From Chromatiaceae bacterium (lineage in GTDB: Bacteria > Pseudomonadota > Gammaproteobacteria > Chromatiales > Chromatiaceae): 32,351 nt of DNA. The position numbers and the translations under genes are program-made. Below, in pieces: positions 26,025-32,351 of the stretch. Each line of letters begins with the position of its first letter. The stretch's first letter is position 1. The DNA is taken from contig PWTO01000276.1 in NCBI GenBank assembly GCA_003562815.1, positions 1 to 32,351 on the forward strand, read 5' to 3'. The notes under the pieces were generated by a model that was given only the letters and a program-made list of their open reading frames with translations, was not told the origin of the DNA and made no database searches.

Positions 26025-27263
26025 CTAGCGGGCATCATCCTGCCCGAGCTGGGCCTTGAGCAGCTCGCCAAGGGTGCCGACGCCGGCATCCTCGTCCTTG
26101 TCCCGCGAGCGACCGCGTTCCTCCGAGCTTGGCGACGAGCGAGACTGCGTGGTACCGGCCTCGGCCGCTTGCAGACGCTCGGGCGCGAGCGAAAGACCGA
26201 TGCGGCGGCGCTCGGTATCCACCTGCACGACCACCGCATCGACCTGCTGATCGACCTGCACCACGTCCTTGGGATGCTCGACGCGGTGTCCCGCGCCGAG
26301 TTCGCTGACGTGCACCAGGCCGGTGAGCCCGGGCTCGAGTTCGACGAAGGCGCCGAAGGGTTCGAGGCGCTCGATGCGCCCGCGCACCTGGGTGCCGGGT
26401 CGGTAGCGCTGCGCGGCGTCGGACCAGGGGCTCTTTGCCAGGGCGCGCATCGAGAGCGCGATCCGCTCCGGGCGCTTGGGGTTGTTGGTCTGCTCGATGC
26501 GCAGGACCGCGACCTCGATCTCCTGACCGATGCTCAACACCTCTTCCGGATGCCGCACGCGACCGAGCGCGAGTTCGCTGATGTGGATCATGCCCTCGAC
26601 GCCGCCGAGATCGATGAAGGCGCCGAATTCTTGTAGTCCAACCACGGTGCCCGGCAGTACGGCGCCGGGCTCGAGCTTGGCGCGCAGCTCAGCGGCGCGC
26701 TCGGCCTGCGCTTCCTCAAGGATGGCGCGACGCGACACCACGAGATTCAGCCGTCGCCCGCCCTCGAATTTGGTGATGCGGAACGAGGCGCGCTCGCCAA
26801 CCAGGCTGGAGAGATCCTCGATGAAGCGCAGATCGGCCTGCGAGGCCGGGCAGAAGGCGCGCTGGCCGGCGATCTGCACTTCGAGACCGCCCTTGGTGGT
26901 GCCGGTGATCTGGCCCTCGACCGGAGTGCCGGCCTGGAACGCGGCCTGGAGCTGATCGGCGCCGTGGGCGTGGCGACCGTGGCGACTGCCAAGCACCAGG
27001 GTGCCGGTGTCGGGATCGACACCGGTGACCGCCGCCTCGATCGGGTCGCCGACGGCTTTGTTCACCTGACCATCGGCGTCGCGCAGGTTGCTGAGTTCCA
27101 GGGTGGCCTCGGCCTTGCCACCGATATCGACGAACGCATGCTCTTCGCCGATCTCGATGATAGTGCCTTGAACCCGGTCACCCACCTTGGGGCGTGCGGC
27201 CAGCGCCTGCTCGGTTTTTTCCAGCTCCTTGAGCAGGGCCTCGAAATCGTTGTCGTCGGTCAT
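26025..27263 (-). CDS. Protein with four S1 RNA-binding domains (RpsA-like paralogue)
   Basis: 412-aa protein with about four S1/OB domains: residues ~25-95 (GDRVQGTIIEIGEEHAFVDIG), ~110-180 (GTPVEGQITGTTKGGLEVQI), ~200-275 (LPGTVVGLQEFGAFIDLGGVEGMIHISEL) and ~290-365 (VRGRIERLEPFGAFVELEPGLTGLVHVSEL). The C terminus is Ser/Glu/Arg/Asp-rich and probably unstructured, ending in a short helix (GELLKAQLGQ). True ribosomal protein S1 has six domains in about 557 aa, so this is a separate RNA-binding protein; its targets are unknown. It is convergent with trhP (27-bp gap) and divergent from the DHH gene. Confidence 0.88.
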   Translation of the reverse strand: MTDDNDFEALLKELEKTEQALAARPKVGDRVQGTIIEIGEEHAFVDIGGKAEATLELSNLRDADGQVNKAVGDPIEAAVTGVDPDTGTLVLGSRHGRHAHGADQLQAAFQAGTPVEGQITGTTKGGLEVQIAGQRAFCPASQADLRFIEDLSSLVGERASFRITKFEGGRRLNLVVSRRAILEEAQAERAAELRAKLEPGAVLPGTVVGLQEFGAFIDLGGVEGMIHISELALGRVRHPEEVLSIGQEIEVAVLRIEQTNNPKRPERIALSMRALAKSPWSDAAQRYRPGTQVRGRIERLEPFGAFVELEPGLTGLVHVSELGAGHRVEHPKDVVQVDQQVDAVVVQVDTERRRIGLSLAPERLQAAEAGTTQSRSSPSSEERGRSRDKDEDAGVGTLGELLKAQLGQDDAR

Positions 27264-27348
27264 CGATGGGGGGCCTGTCTTCGGGCCGGTCGAAAATGGG
27301 GACGGTAAGCGGTTGCAGGCTGTGAGCCACTGGCGTGGACAACACAGT

Positions 27349-27457
27349 GAGTAGGGATTCTACTCGGCTGGCAACGCTGGGGGCCAGCATCAGGCAAATT
27401 TTCTACTGATCTGAGGCATTTTTCGGGCGCACAGCCCAACCTGGGGCCGTTGGGCCA
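27349..27457. other. Cluster of three short inverted repeats in a 284-bp divergent intergenic region
   Basis: The gap between the S1-domain gene and the DHH gene (27264-27547) has no convincing ORF. It contains GAGTAG-GGATT-CTACTC (27349-27365), GCTGGC...GCCAGC (27367-27388) and GCCCAAC-8 nt-GTTGGGC (27436-27457), with an AT-richer stretch between the second and third. They could form leader structures or operators; both divergent promoters must lie here, but I cannot assign hexamers with confidence. Confidence 0.35.
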
Positions 27458-27547
27458 CAGGGCGGATGGTTTTGGGGCTCGTACCCGCGTTAAGCTAATC
27501 GCCCCGGACGAAAGCGACCACGCATTGACTCAGGAGCCCCCCGACCG

Positions 27548-28516
27548 ATGACCCGCTACGATGTCTTCAATGGCGATGCCGACGGCCTCTGTGCGCTCCA
27601 GCAGCTCCATTTGAGCGAGCCGGACGCCGAGGACGCGGTCTTGATCACCGGCACCAAGCGGGATATCGCGCTCGTCCAGCAGGTGCCAGCGGTCGCGGGC
27701 GATCGGGTGACGGTGCTCGATGTGTCGCTGGACAAGAACCGTGGCCCCTTGCTCGCGCTGCTGGAGCGTGGCGTCAGTGTCCGCTATGTCGATCATCATT
27801 ATCCTGGCGAGATCCCGTCGCATCCGAACCTCAAGGCGCAGATCGATACCACCGCCGATCGGGGCACCAGTCTGTTGGTCGATGAGCTGCTGGCGGGTCG
27901 GCAGCGGGCCTGGGCCGTGGTCGGCACCTTTGGCGATAACTTCGATCGTTCTGCGCGACGCGCGGCCGAGCCGCTCGGATTGGCGCCAGAGGAGCTCGAT
28001 CTATTGCGCGAACTCGGCATCCTGCTCAACTACAACGGCTATGGCGCCACGCTGGCCGATCTGCATGTTCCGCCCGCGACCCTGTTCGCGCGCCTCCGCC
28101 CTTATGCCGATCCGCTCGCGTTCGCGCGCTGCGACGAGACTTTTGCCATGCTACGTGCCGGCTATGCCGACGATATGGCGCGCGCCCGTGCACTGACCCC
28201 GGAGCATCGCAGCGCGACCCATCTATCGATGCTGCTGCCGGCGGCGGCCTGGGCACGTCGGGTCGGCGGTGTTTATGCCAATGCCCTGGCCCAGCAGGCG
28301 CCGAAGCGGGCGCATGCGCTGCTGACGCGGCGCGAACAAGGCGGTTTCCTGGTCAGCGTGCGCGCGCCGCTCGCGCATCCGCAAGGGGCCGACGCGCTTT
28401 GCCGACAGTTCGAGACGGGGGGGGGGCGTCAGGCTGCGGCGGGCATCAACCAGTTGTCCGAGCGCGACTATCCGCGCTTCATCGACGCCTTTCTCGCAGC
28501 CTTTCGCGAGCCCTAA
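27548..28516 (+). CDS. DHH/DHHA1 family phosphoesterase
   Basis: 322-aa metal-dependent phosphoesterase. The DHH domain has FNGDADGLCALQQ near the N terminus (metal ligands in DAD), VLDVSLDKN and the namesake VDHHYPG. The C-terminal DHHA1 domain ends with the Gly-rich substrate motif GGGRQAAAGINQL. Relatives degrade nanoRNA, oligonucleotides or phosphoadenosine compounds or are RecJ-like; the substrate here is not evident. An AGGAG lies 11 bases before the ATG. Notable is a run of ten G (28417-28426) encoding the Gly-Gly-Gly of the DHHA1 motif, a spot prone to slippage; as given, the frame stays open through it. Confidence 0.85.
   Translation: MTRYDVFNGDADGLCALQQLHLSEPDAEDAVLITGTKRDIALVQQVPAVAGDRVTVLDVSLDKNRGPLLALLERGVSVRYVDHHYPGEIPSHPNLKAQIDTTADRGTSLLVDELLAGRQRAWAVVGTFGDNFDRSARRAAEPLGLAPEELDLLRELGILLNYNGYGATLADLHVPPATLFARLRPYADPLAFARCDETFAMLRAGYADDMARARALTPEHRSATHLSMLLPAAAWARRVGGVYANALAQQAPKRAHALLTRREQGGFLVSVRAPLAHPQGADALCRQFETGGGRQAAAGINQLSERDYPRFIDAFLAAFREP
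28417..28426 (+). repeat. Ten-G homopolymer inside the DHH phosphoesterase gene
   Basis: An uninterrupted run of ten G falls in the codons of the DHHA1 motif Thr-Gly-Gly-Gly-Arg. A gain or loss of one base would shift the frame 30 codons before the end and remove the conserved AAG part of the motif. Confidence 0.95.
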
Positions 28517-28564
28517 ACCCTAAACTCTGACATCCTGTGAGACTGGCGGCGGCTGAGGTTTGGT

Positions 28565-29509
28565 ATGCGGCATCTGGTTTTCGTCTATGGCACCCTGTTG
28601 CGCGGCGGGGTCAACCACGGCCTGCTCGCGGCCGCCGAGTGGGTCGGCGAGCACCGTACCGAACCACGCTTTACCCTGCTGCAATTGGGGGCCTATCCGG
28701 GGCTGATCAGCGGTGGCCACACGGCGGTTTCGGGCGAACTGTATCGGGTCGATAATGCCGGGCTCAAGGCACTCGATCGGCTTGAGGACTATCCACGGCT
28801 CTATGATCGGCGCCTGATTGCGACCCGTTTCGGTCCGGCTTGGGCCTATCTCTATCGCGGCTCGGTGCGTGATCGGCGACCGATCCCGAGCGGCGATTGG
28901 CGCACGCTCTCGCAGGCCGCCACCCCCCTGCGCGCGGCCGCGATTCGCGGTCGGCGCAATTCCAAGAACCCGGGTCGCCGGCAGCAAATGCGGTCCCGAC
29001 TCATGGCGACGGAGACATCGATGACTACCGACACCCCTGCTTCGCAGGCGACCGAGGAGGGCCGCTTTACCATCCAGCTCGAGCAGCGCGAGGGCTTCGA
29101 GATCAACGTCGCGTTCGACTGGAAACGCGCTGCCGATCTGCTGATGGACGAGCCGCCGCCACTGGGCGAGACCAATGGCCCCAATGCCTCGCGGCTGCTC
29201 GCGGCGGCGGTCGGCAACTGTCTCTCGGCGAGCCTGCTCTACTGCGTCGGCAAGGAAGAGCCGCCGGCGCGGAGCCTGCGCACCGACGTGACCTGTGTGA
29301 TGGTGCGCAATGAGAAGAAACGCTTGCGCATCGGACGCATGGACGTGCGCATGATCCTGGCGCCGAGCCTGATCGACGCCAAGCGTTTCGAGCGCTGCAA
29401 GACCCTGTTCGAGGATTTCTGCGTGGTCTCGGCCAGCGTCCGACAGGGGATTCCGATGCGCGTCTCGGTGCTCGACGAGGCGGGTAACCTGCTGCATCAA
29501 AGCGACTGA
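28565..29509 (+). CDS. In-frame fusion: gamma-glutamylcyclotransferase-like domain + OsmC-family domain
   Basis: A single 314-aa ORF. Residues 1-~115 are a GGCT/AIG2-like domain: FVYGTLLRGGVNHGLL at the start, GAYPGLISGG, GELYRV, LDRLEDYP and the typical end PIPSGDW. Such enzymes split gamma-glutamyl amine compounds, releasing 5-oxoproline. Residues ~155-314 are an OsmC-like domain (NGPNASRLLAAAVGNCLSAS with one Cys, and LFEDFCVVSASVRQGIP with the other), a family that includes thiol peroxidases. The ~40-residue link is basic and low in conservation (RGRRNSKNPGRRQQMRSR). A GGAG six bases before the ATG at 29021 suggests OsmC may also be translated alone from there (162 aa). A lost GGCT stop codon is a possible origin. 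Confidence 0.78.
   Translation: MRHLVFVYGTLLRGGVNHGLLAAAEWVGEHRTEPRFTLLQLGAYPGLISGGHTAVSGELYRVDNAGLKALDRLEDYPRLYDRRLIATRFGPAWAYLYRGSVRDRRPIPSGDWRTLSQAATPLRAAAIRGRRNSKNPGRRQQMRSRLMATETSMTTDTPASQATEEGRFTIQLEQREGFEINVAFDWKRAADLLMDEPPPLGETNGPNASRLLAAAVGNCLSASLLYCVGKEEPPARSLRTDVTCVMVRNEKKRLRIGRMDVRMILAPSLIDAKRFERCKTLFEDFCVVSASVRQGIPMRVSVLDEAGNLLHQSD
29011..29023 (+). promoter_or_regulatory. Internal ribosome-binding site and start for the OsmC part
   Basis: GGAG followed after six bases by ATG (29021) lies in the linker of the GGCT-OsmC ORF. It is as good a site as those of many true starts in this window, so a separate 162-aa OsmC protein is likely, whether or not the fusion protein is also made. 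Confidence 0.55.
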
Positions 29510-29549
29510 AGTCGCCGTTGTCCAGCCCGCGTTTCACTAGGAGAGCGGC

Positions 29550-31325
29550 ATGATCGGTTTACGACGGCAGCGTCGGGTCTTGTTGCTGGGCCAAGGGGTG
29601 GTTGCCGAGGCCTGCGAGCGGGCGTTGAACGCGGGCGCGCAACGCGCGTTGCCGAGGCTGGACCCAGAGGCGGTCGATGCCCGGCGGCTACGACAGGCCG
29701 ATATCCTGATCCTCGCCGACGCGACGGACCCGCGCGCGTTGTTGGCCGACCTCTCGCCGCGCCTCGCCCAACTCGAACGGCGACGACCCTTGCGGGTGCT
29801 GCTGCTCGATGACACCGCGCGCCTAGATGCCGCGCCGCTGGCCGAGACGGCGGCACAGCAGCCGTCCTGGGTGCGCCTTGAGTCAGTGCCGATCCCGCCC
29901 CGCGCGGCACGCCGATTGCTCGCGCGCTGGCCGCTGCATTGGGGGGCCGACCCGCGCTTTGGACAGCGCGTTCATCTGCTGCTGCTGGGCGAGAGCCGGT
30001 TCGCCGAGGCGCTGCTGGTGCATGCGCTGCGCATCAGCGGTTATGGCGATCCGCGCGCCTGCTTGACGCTGCTCGGCGACAATCCTGCGGCCTGGGAGGA
30101 GCAGTTCACTCGCGCCTATCCCCAAGCGCATCGGATTGCCGAACTGCGTTTTCAGTCGCTGCAAGCCCCTGACTTGGCGGCAGCGCCACCGGTCACCATG
30201 GCGGTGGTCTGCACCACGCCGACCGCAGTGGCTCTGCGTCAGGCGCGAACGCTGATCAGTGAGCTTGCCGAGGCGCAGCGTTGCTCGCCGCCGGTCCTGG
30301 TCGAGGTCGGCGATCTGCGCGCCGATGGCGAGCTAGACGACTGGGATGGCCAACTGATCCCCATCGAGCAGCGGCAATTGGCGCTGGATCGCGCCGTGCT
30401 CCTTGAGGGCCGGGGTGACGAGCTGGCGCAGGTGATCCATGACCATTACCGCGATACCACCGAGGCGCAAGGGCGCGATCCCTCGGTGGCGCCGGCGGGG
30501 CAACCGTGGCCGCTGCTGGCCGCGTCCTATCGGGATGCGAATCGCCATCAAGCCGACCATCTCTGGGCGAAGTTGGCGGTCACCGATTGCCGCGCCGTGC
30601 CCGAGGATCAGGTGGAATCGTTCGCCTTCGCGCCCATCGAGGTCGAGCGGCTCGCGGTCATCGAGCACGCGCGTTGGGCCGCCGACCGGTGGCTCGATGG
30701 CTGGTCGTATGCGCCGACGCGCGATAATGCACGCAAGCATCATCCGCAACTGGTGCCTTATCAGCAGCTCTCGGGGCCGATGAAAGATCTGGATCGCTTT
30801 GCGGTGCGCCTGCTGCCGACCTTGCTCGCGCGCTCCGGGCTCGGGGTACTGCGCATGCTGGTGATTGGACTGGTGTCGGCCGCGCCGGCGGCGCGACAAT
30901 CGGCGCCGCCACCCGCAGGGTTGGATCGGTGGTTTCGACAGGCGCTGAGGCGCTTGGTCGCGCGTTATCCGGATCGCGCGCTGGTGGTGGGCGCCGCGCT
31001 CGACGATCCCAGCGCGCGGCGGTTTGCCGAGCTGGCGAGCGCGCAGTTCGGCGCCAGCGTCTTCGTCTTACTGCAGCAGCCATTGCCGCTGCTGCTGGAC
31101 GGCCTCGAGGCGCGGGCACGCCGTCAGGCGCTGGCCTTATTGACCAGGGCCGAGCGGCGCATTGCGCTCCCGGAGCCGGGCGCCCTCGCGGGTTGGTTGG
31201 ACGCACGCGCCGAGATCCTGGTCGATCTCGGCGCCGATGCGCGCCCGACCGAGGCCGCGCTGCCGGAGCGCAAATGGCTGCGGATCGATCCCACGCATGG
31301 GCTGCGCTGGACCTTCGAGTATTAG
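29550..31325 (+). CDS. Multidomain protein with Rossmann-like domains and a RyR domain
   Basis: 591-aa soluble protein. The first ~120 residues look like a Rossmann nucleotide-binding domain (RVLLLGQGVVAEACERAL), and residues ~140-300 like a second, TrkA-N-like one (VHLLLLGESRFAEALLVHAL). Residues ~372-418 match the RyR repeat known from ryanodine receptors and some bacterial proteins: ARWAADRWLDGWSYAP, then HPQLVPYQQLSGPMKDLDR. The C-terminal ~160 residues contain ALVVGAALDDPSARRFAELA, an alpha/beta segment possibly of a nucleotide-sensing (SLOG-like) kind; that last call is weak. No membrane helices. Bacterial RyR proteins have been proposed to sense nucleotide-derived ligands; function here is unknown. 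AGGAG precedes the ATG by about ten bases. Confidence 0.75.
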   Translation: MIGLRRQRRVLLLGQGVVAEACERALNAGAQRALPRLDPEAVDARRLRQADILILADATDPRALLADLSPRLAQLERRRPLRVLLLDDTARLDAAPLAETAAQQPSWVRLESVPIPPRAARRLLARWPLHWGADPRFGQRVHLLLLGESRFAEALLVHALRISGYGDPRACLTLLGDNPAAWEEQFTRAYPQAHRIAELRFQSLQAPDLAAAPPVTMAVVCTTPTAVALRQARTLISELAEAQRCSPPVLVEVGDLRADGELDDWDGQLIPIEQRQLALDRAVLLEGRGDELAQVIHDHYRDTTEAQGRDPSVAPAGQPWPLLAASYRDANRHQADHLWAKLAVTDCRAVPEDQVESFAFAPIEVERLAVIEHARWAADRWLDGWSYAPTRDNARKHHPQLVPYQQLSGPMKDLDRFAVRLLPTLLARSGLGVLRMLVIGLVSAAPAARQSAPPPAGLDRWFRQALRRLVARYPDRALVVGAALDDPSARRFAELASAQFGASVFVLLQQPLPLLLDGLEARARRQALALLTRAERRIALPEPGALAGWLDARAEILVDLGADARPTEAALPERKWLRIDPTHGLRWTFEY

Positions 31326-31338
31326 CGCTTGGGCGTGG

Positions 31339-31416
31339 TGCCGATCAGGCATGGTGCCAATTGCCGATCAGGGCCGGCTCCGGGCCACCGGCTGTGCCGG
31401 CAGTTTGACCGCCGGC
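31339..31416. terminator. Repeat- and hairpin-rich gap between convergent RyR and DUF1249 genes
   Basis: The 90-bp gap has the direct repeat TGCCGATCAGG twice (31339-31349 and 31362-31372) and a hairpin GCCGGC-9 nt-GCCGGC (31396-31416) that reaches the DUF1249 stop codon. It probably ends both transcripts, though no T run is present. Confidence 0.35.
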
Positions 31417-31934
31417 TAGGGACTGGTAAGCAGCTCGCGTTGTCCGCCAGCGGCGCTCAGGCTGGCGCTGACGGGAAAGCCGTGCCCCTCGCGCAGGCAG
31501 TAGCCAAGCCACTTGGAGACGAACAGGTTGGCGCGCCACTTCGCCGCCAGCGCGGGATGCTCGTAGTGGCTTAGGATCGGCAGCACGGTTTGCCGCAGGC
31601 TCAGCACCTCGACCTGCTCGGCGTCGTGATAGGCACGCAAGAGCGCATCCGGCTCCGATGGCGGCTGCCCACCAGTATGCCCCTGAGGGGTGTCGGCGTG
31701 CAGCAGGTGGGTCAGGCGTAGCGTGCTGGTATAGCGCGACTGCTCAACCACCACCAATAACAGCTCGGCGCCCCCGTCCGGCTTCGAGCGCAAGGGGCCG
31801 CGCAGCCGTGGGAGCGCCGGCGCGAGCCGCATCAGGGCGCCATAATTCTCCTCGCACAGCGCCATCAGGCCGCCGACATCGGGCGCCGCCGCGAGCAGGT
31901 CGAGGCGAGAGAAAACCAACGAGGGTGCCTGCAT
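31416..31934 (-). CDS. DUF1249 family protein (YqiB-like)
   Basis: 172-aa cytoplasmic protein of the uncharacterised DUF1249/YqiB family. Matching blocks are LCEENYGALMRLAPAL near the N terminus, VVVEQSRYTSTLRLTHLL, LLRAYHDAEQVEVLSLRQ and the C-terminal KWRANLFVSKWLGYCLREGHGF. E. coli YqiB is about 140 aa; the surplus here is a small Gly/Pro-rich insertion in the middle (TPQGHTGGQPPSEP) and a tail of ~20 residues. No enzymatic function is established for the family. It lies downstream of a thioredoxin gene on the same strand. Confidence 0.85.
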   Translation of the reverse strand: MQAPSLVFSRLDLLAAAPDVGGLMALCEENYGALMRLAPALPRLRGPLRSKPDGGAELLLVVVEQSRYTSTLRLTHLLHADTPQGHTGGQPPSEPDALLRAYHDAEQVEVLSLRQTVLPILSHYEHPALAAKWRANLFVSKWLGYCLREGHGFPVSASLSAAGGQRELLTSP

Positions 31935-31994
31935 CGCGGGTGCGTTCCGAGGTTGACGGGGGTCTTGCGTGGCGGCGCCCTGTGGGGCGTGCCT

Positions 31995-32054
31995 GGCGGA
32001 TCATGCCAGGGCGGACGTGCCCAGGGCCGATCGCGCCCGGGCGGTTCGCGCCTG
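31995..32054. repeat. Four imperfect 15-bp tandem repeats
   Basis: Four head-to-tail units of consensus GGCGGNNSNTGCCMG follow one another without gaps: GGCGGATCATGCCAG, GGCGGACGTGCCCAG, GGCCGATCGCGCCCG and GGCGGTTCGCGCCTG. They fill the gap between the thioredoxin stop and the DUF1249 start and lie outside both genes. Each unit is partly self-complementary (GGC...GCC), so the array can form hairpins. Confidence 0.75.
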
Positions 32055-32057
32055 GCT

Positions 32058-32351
32058 TCAGGCGCTGCCTTGTTGCTTGGCGATATCGGCGCGGACCTGG
32101 TCCATGTCCAGCTCCTTGGCCTTGGTGATCAGCTCGCGGAACGAACTCTCGGGCAGTGCGCCGGGCTGCGAGAAGATGATCACCTGATCGCGGAAGATCA
32201 TCAGCGTCGGGATCGAGCGGATTTGGAAATGAGCCGCGATGCCCTGTGCCTCCTCGGTGTTGACCTTGGCGAAGACGATGTCCTCGTGATCGTTCGAGAC
32301 CTTCTCGTACACCGGTGCGAACGAGCGGCAGGGACCGCACCAGGTCGCCCA
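32058..32351 (-). CDS. Thioredoxin, C-terminal part (truncated by window edge)
   Basis: The ORF track starts this at an internal GTG, but the reading frame continues to the window edge as WATWCGPCRSFAPVYEKV, which contains the thioredoxin active site CGPC. Then come FAKVNTEEAQGIAAHFQIRSIPTLMIF, with the cis-Pro in SIPT, and FSQPGALPESSFRELI, a normal thioredoxin ending. About 97 residues are visible, so only the first ~20-30 are missing. It reduces protein disulfides in the cytoplasm. A C-terminal tail (DMDQVRADIAKQQGSA) is slightly longer than in E. coli TrxA. It lies upstream of the DUF1249 gene. Confidence 0.93.
   Translation of the reverse strand, partial: WATWCGPCRSFAPVYEKVSNDHEDIVFAKVNTEEAQGIAAHFQIRSIPTLMIFRDQVIIFSQPGALPESSFRELITKAKELDMDQVRADIAKQQGSA

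Noticed and set aside
31744-32340. Pentapeptide-repeat-like minus-strand ORF (RPGAI GPGHV RPGMI pattern)
   Set aside because: The pattern arises from the 15-bp DNA repeats in a shadow frame that overlaps thioredoxin and DUF1249 genes; there is no separate start or ribosome-binding support.

Overview
The window is GC-rich, densely coding DNA from a gammaproteobacterium, most likely a purple sulfur bacterium (Chromatiaceae; genus not resolvable by eye). The pointers are the lepB-rnc-era-recO-pdxJ gene order, a cytoplasmic sulfite:quinone oxidoreductase operon (soeABC), a sulfide:quinone oxidoreductase next to it, and a hydrogenase-type diaphorase (hoxEF). No rRNA, tRNA, insertion sequence, prophage or CRISPR array was seen.

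Layout. 1-5.3 kb: end of lepB, then rnc, era, recO, pdxJ and gpmI, all rightward. 5.5-6.7 kb: a glgC-family gene whose nucleotide-binding and catalytic motifs are eroded. 6.8-9.9 kb: a leftward trio of an unrecognised 313-aa protein, an ATP-grasp ligase and an N-terminal-nucleophile isoaspartyl peptidase, which looks like a small make-and-degrade peptide cassette. 10.1-10.9 kb: a lytic transglycosylase. 11.0-13.1 kb: hoxE-hoxF leftward, with no hoxU/Y/H in sight. 13.3-14.1 kb: pssA. 14.2-19.0 kb: soeA-soeB-soeC. 19.1-20.8 kb: a leftward SQR and a 66-aa amphipathic protein. 21.0-23.2 kb: an M1-like metallopeptidase, divergent from a ChaN-PDZ protein and trhP (23.3-26.0 kb). 26.0-27.3 kb: a four-S1-domain protein, leftward. 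27.5-31.3 kb: a DHH phosphoesterase with a 10-G tract, a GGCT-OsmC in-frame fusion, and a multidomain Rossmann/RyR protein. 31.4-32.35 kb: a DUF1249 protein and the end of a thioredoxin, leftward.

How it works together. SQR (sulfide to quinone) and SoeABC (sulfite to quinone) are convergent neighbours and would feed the same quinone pool from the two ends of sulfur oxidation; HoxEF could pass electrons to or from NAD(H). The lepB-pdxJ block is housekeeping (secretion, RNA processing, ribosome assembly, repair, vitamin B6). The least explained parts are the ATP-grasp/isoaspartyl peptidase trio, the degenerate GlgC (possibly a regulatory subunit comparable to GlgD), the RyR-domain protein and the GGCT-OsmC fusion. 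All family calls come from reading the sequence; no search was run.
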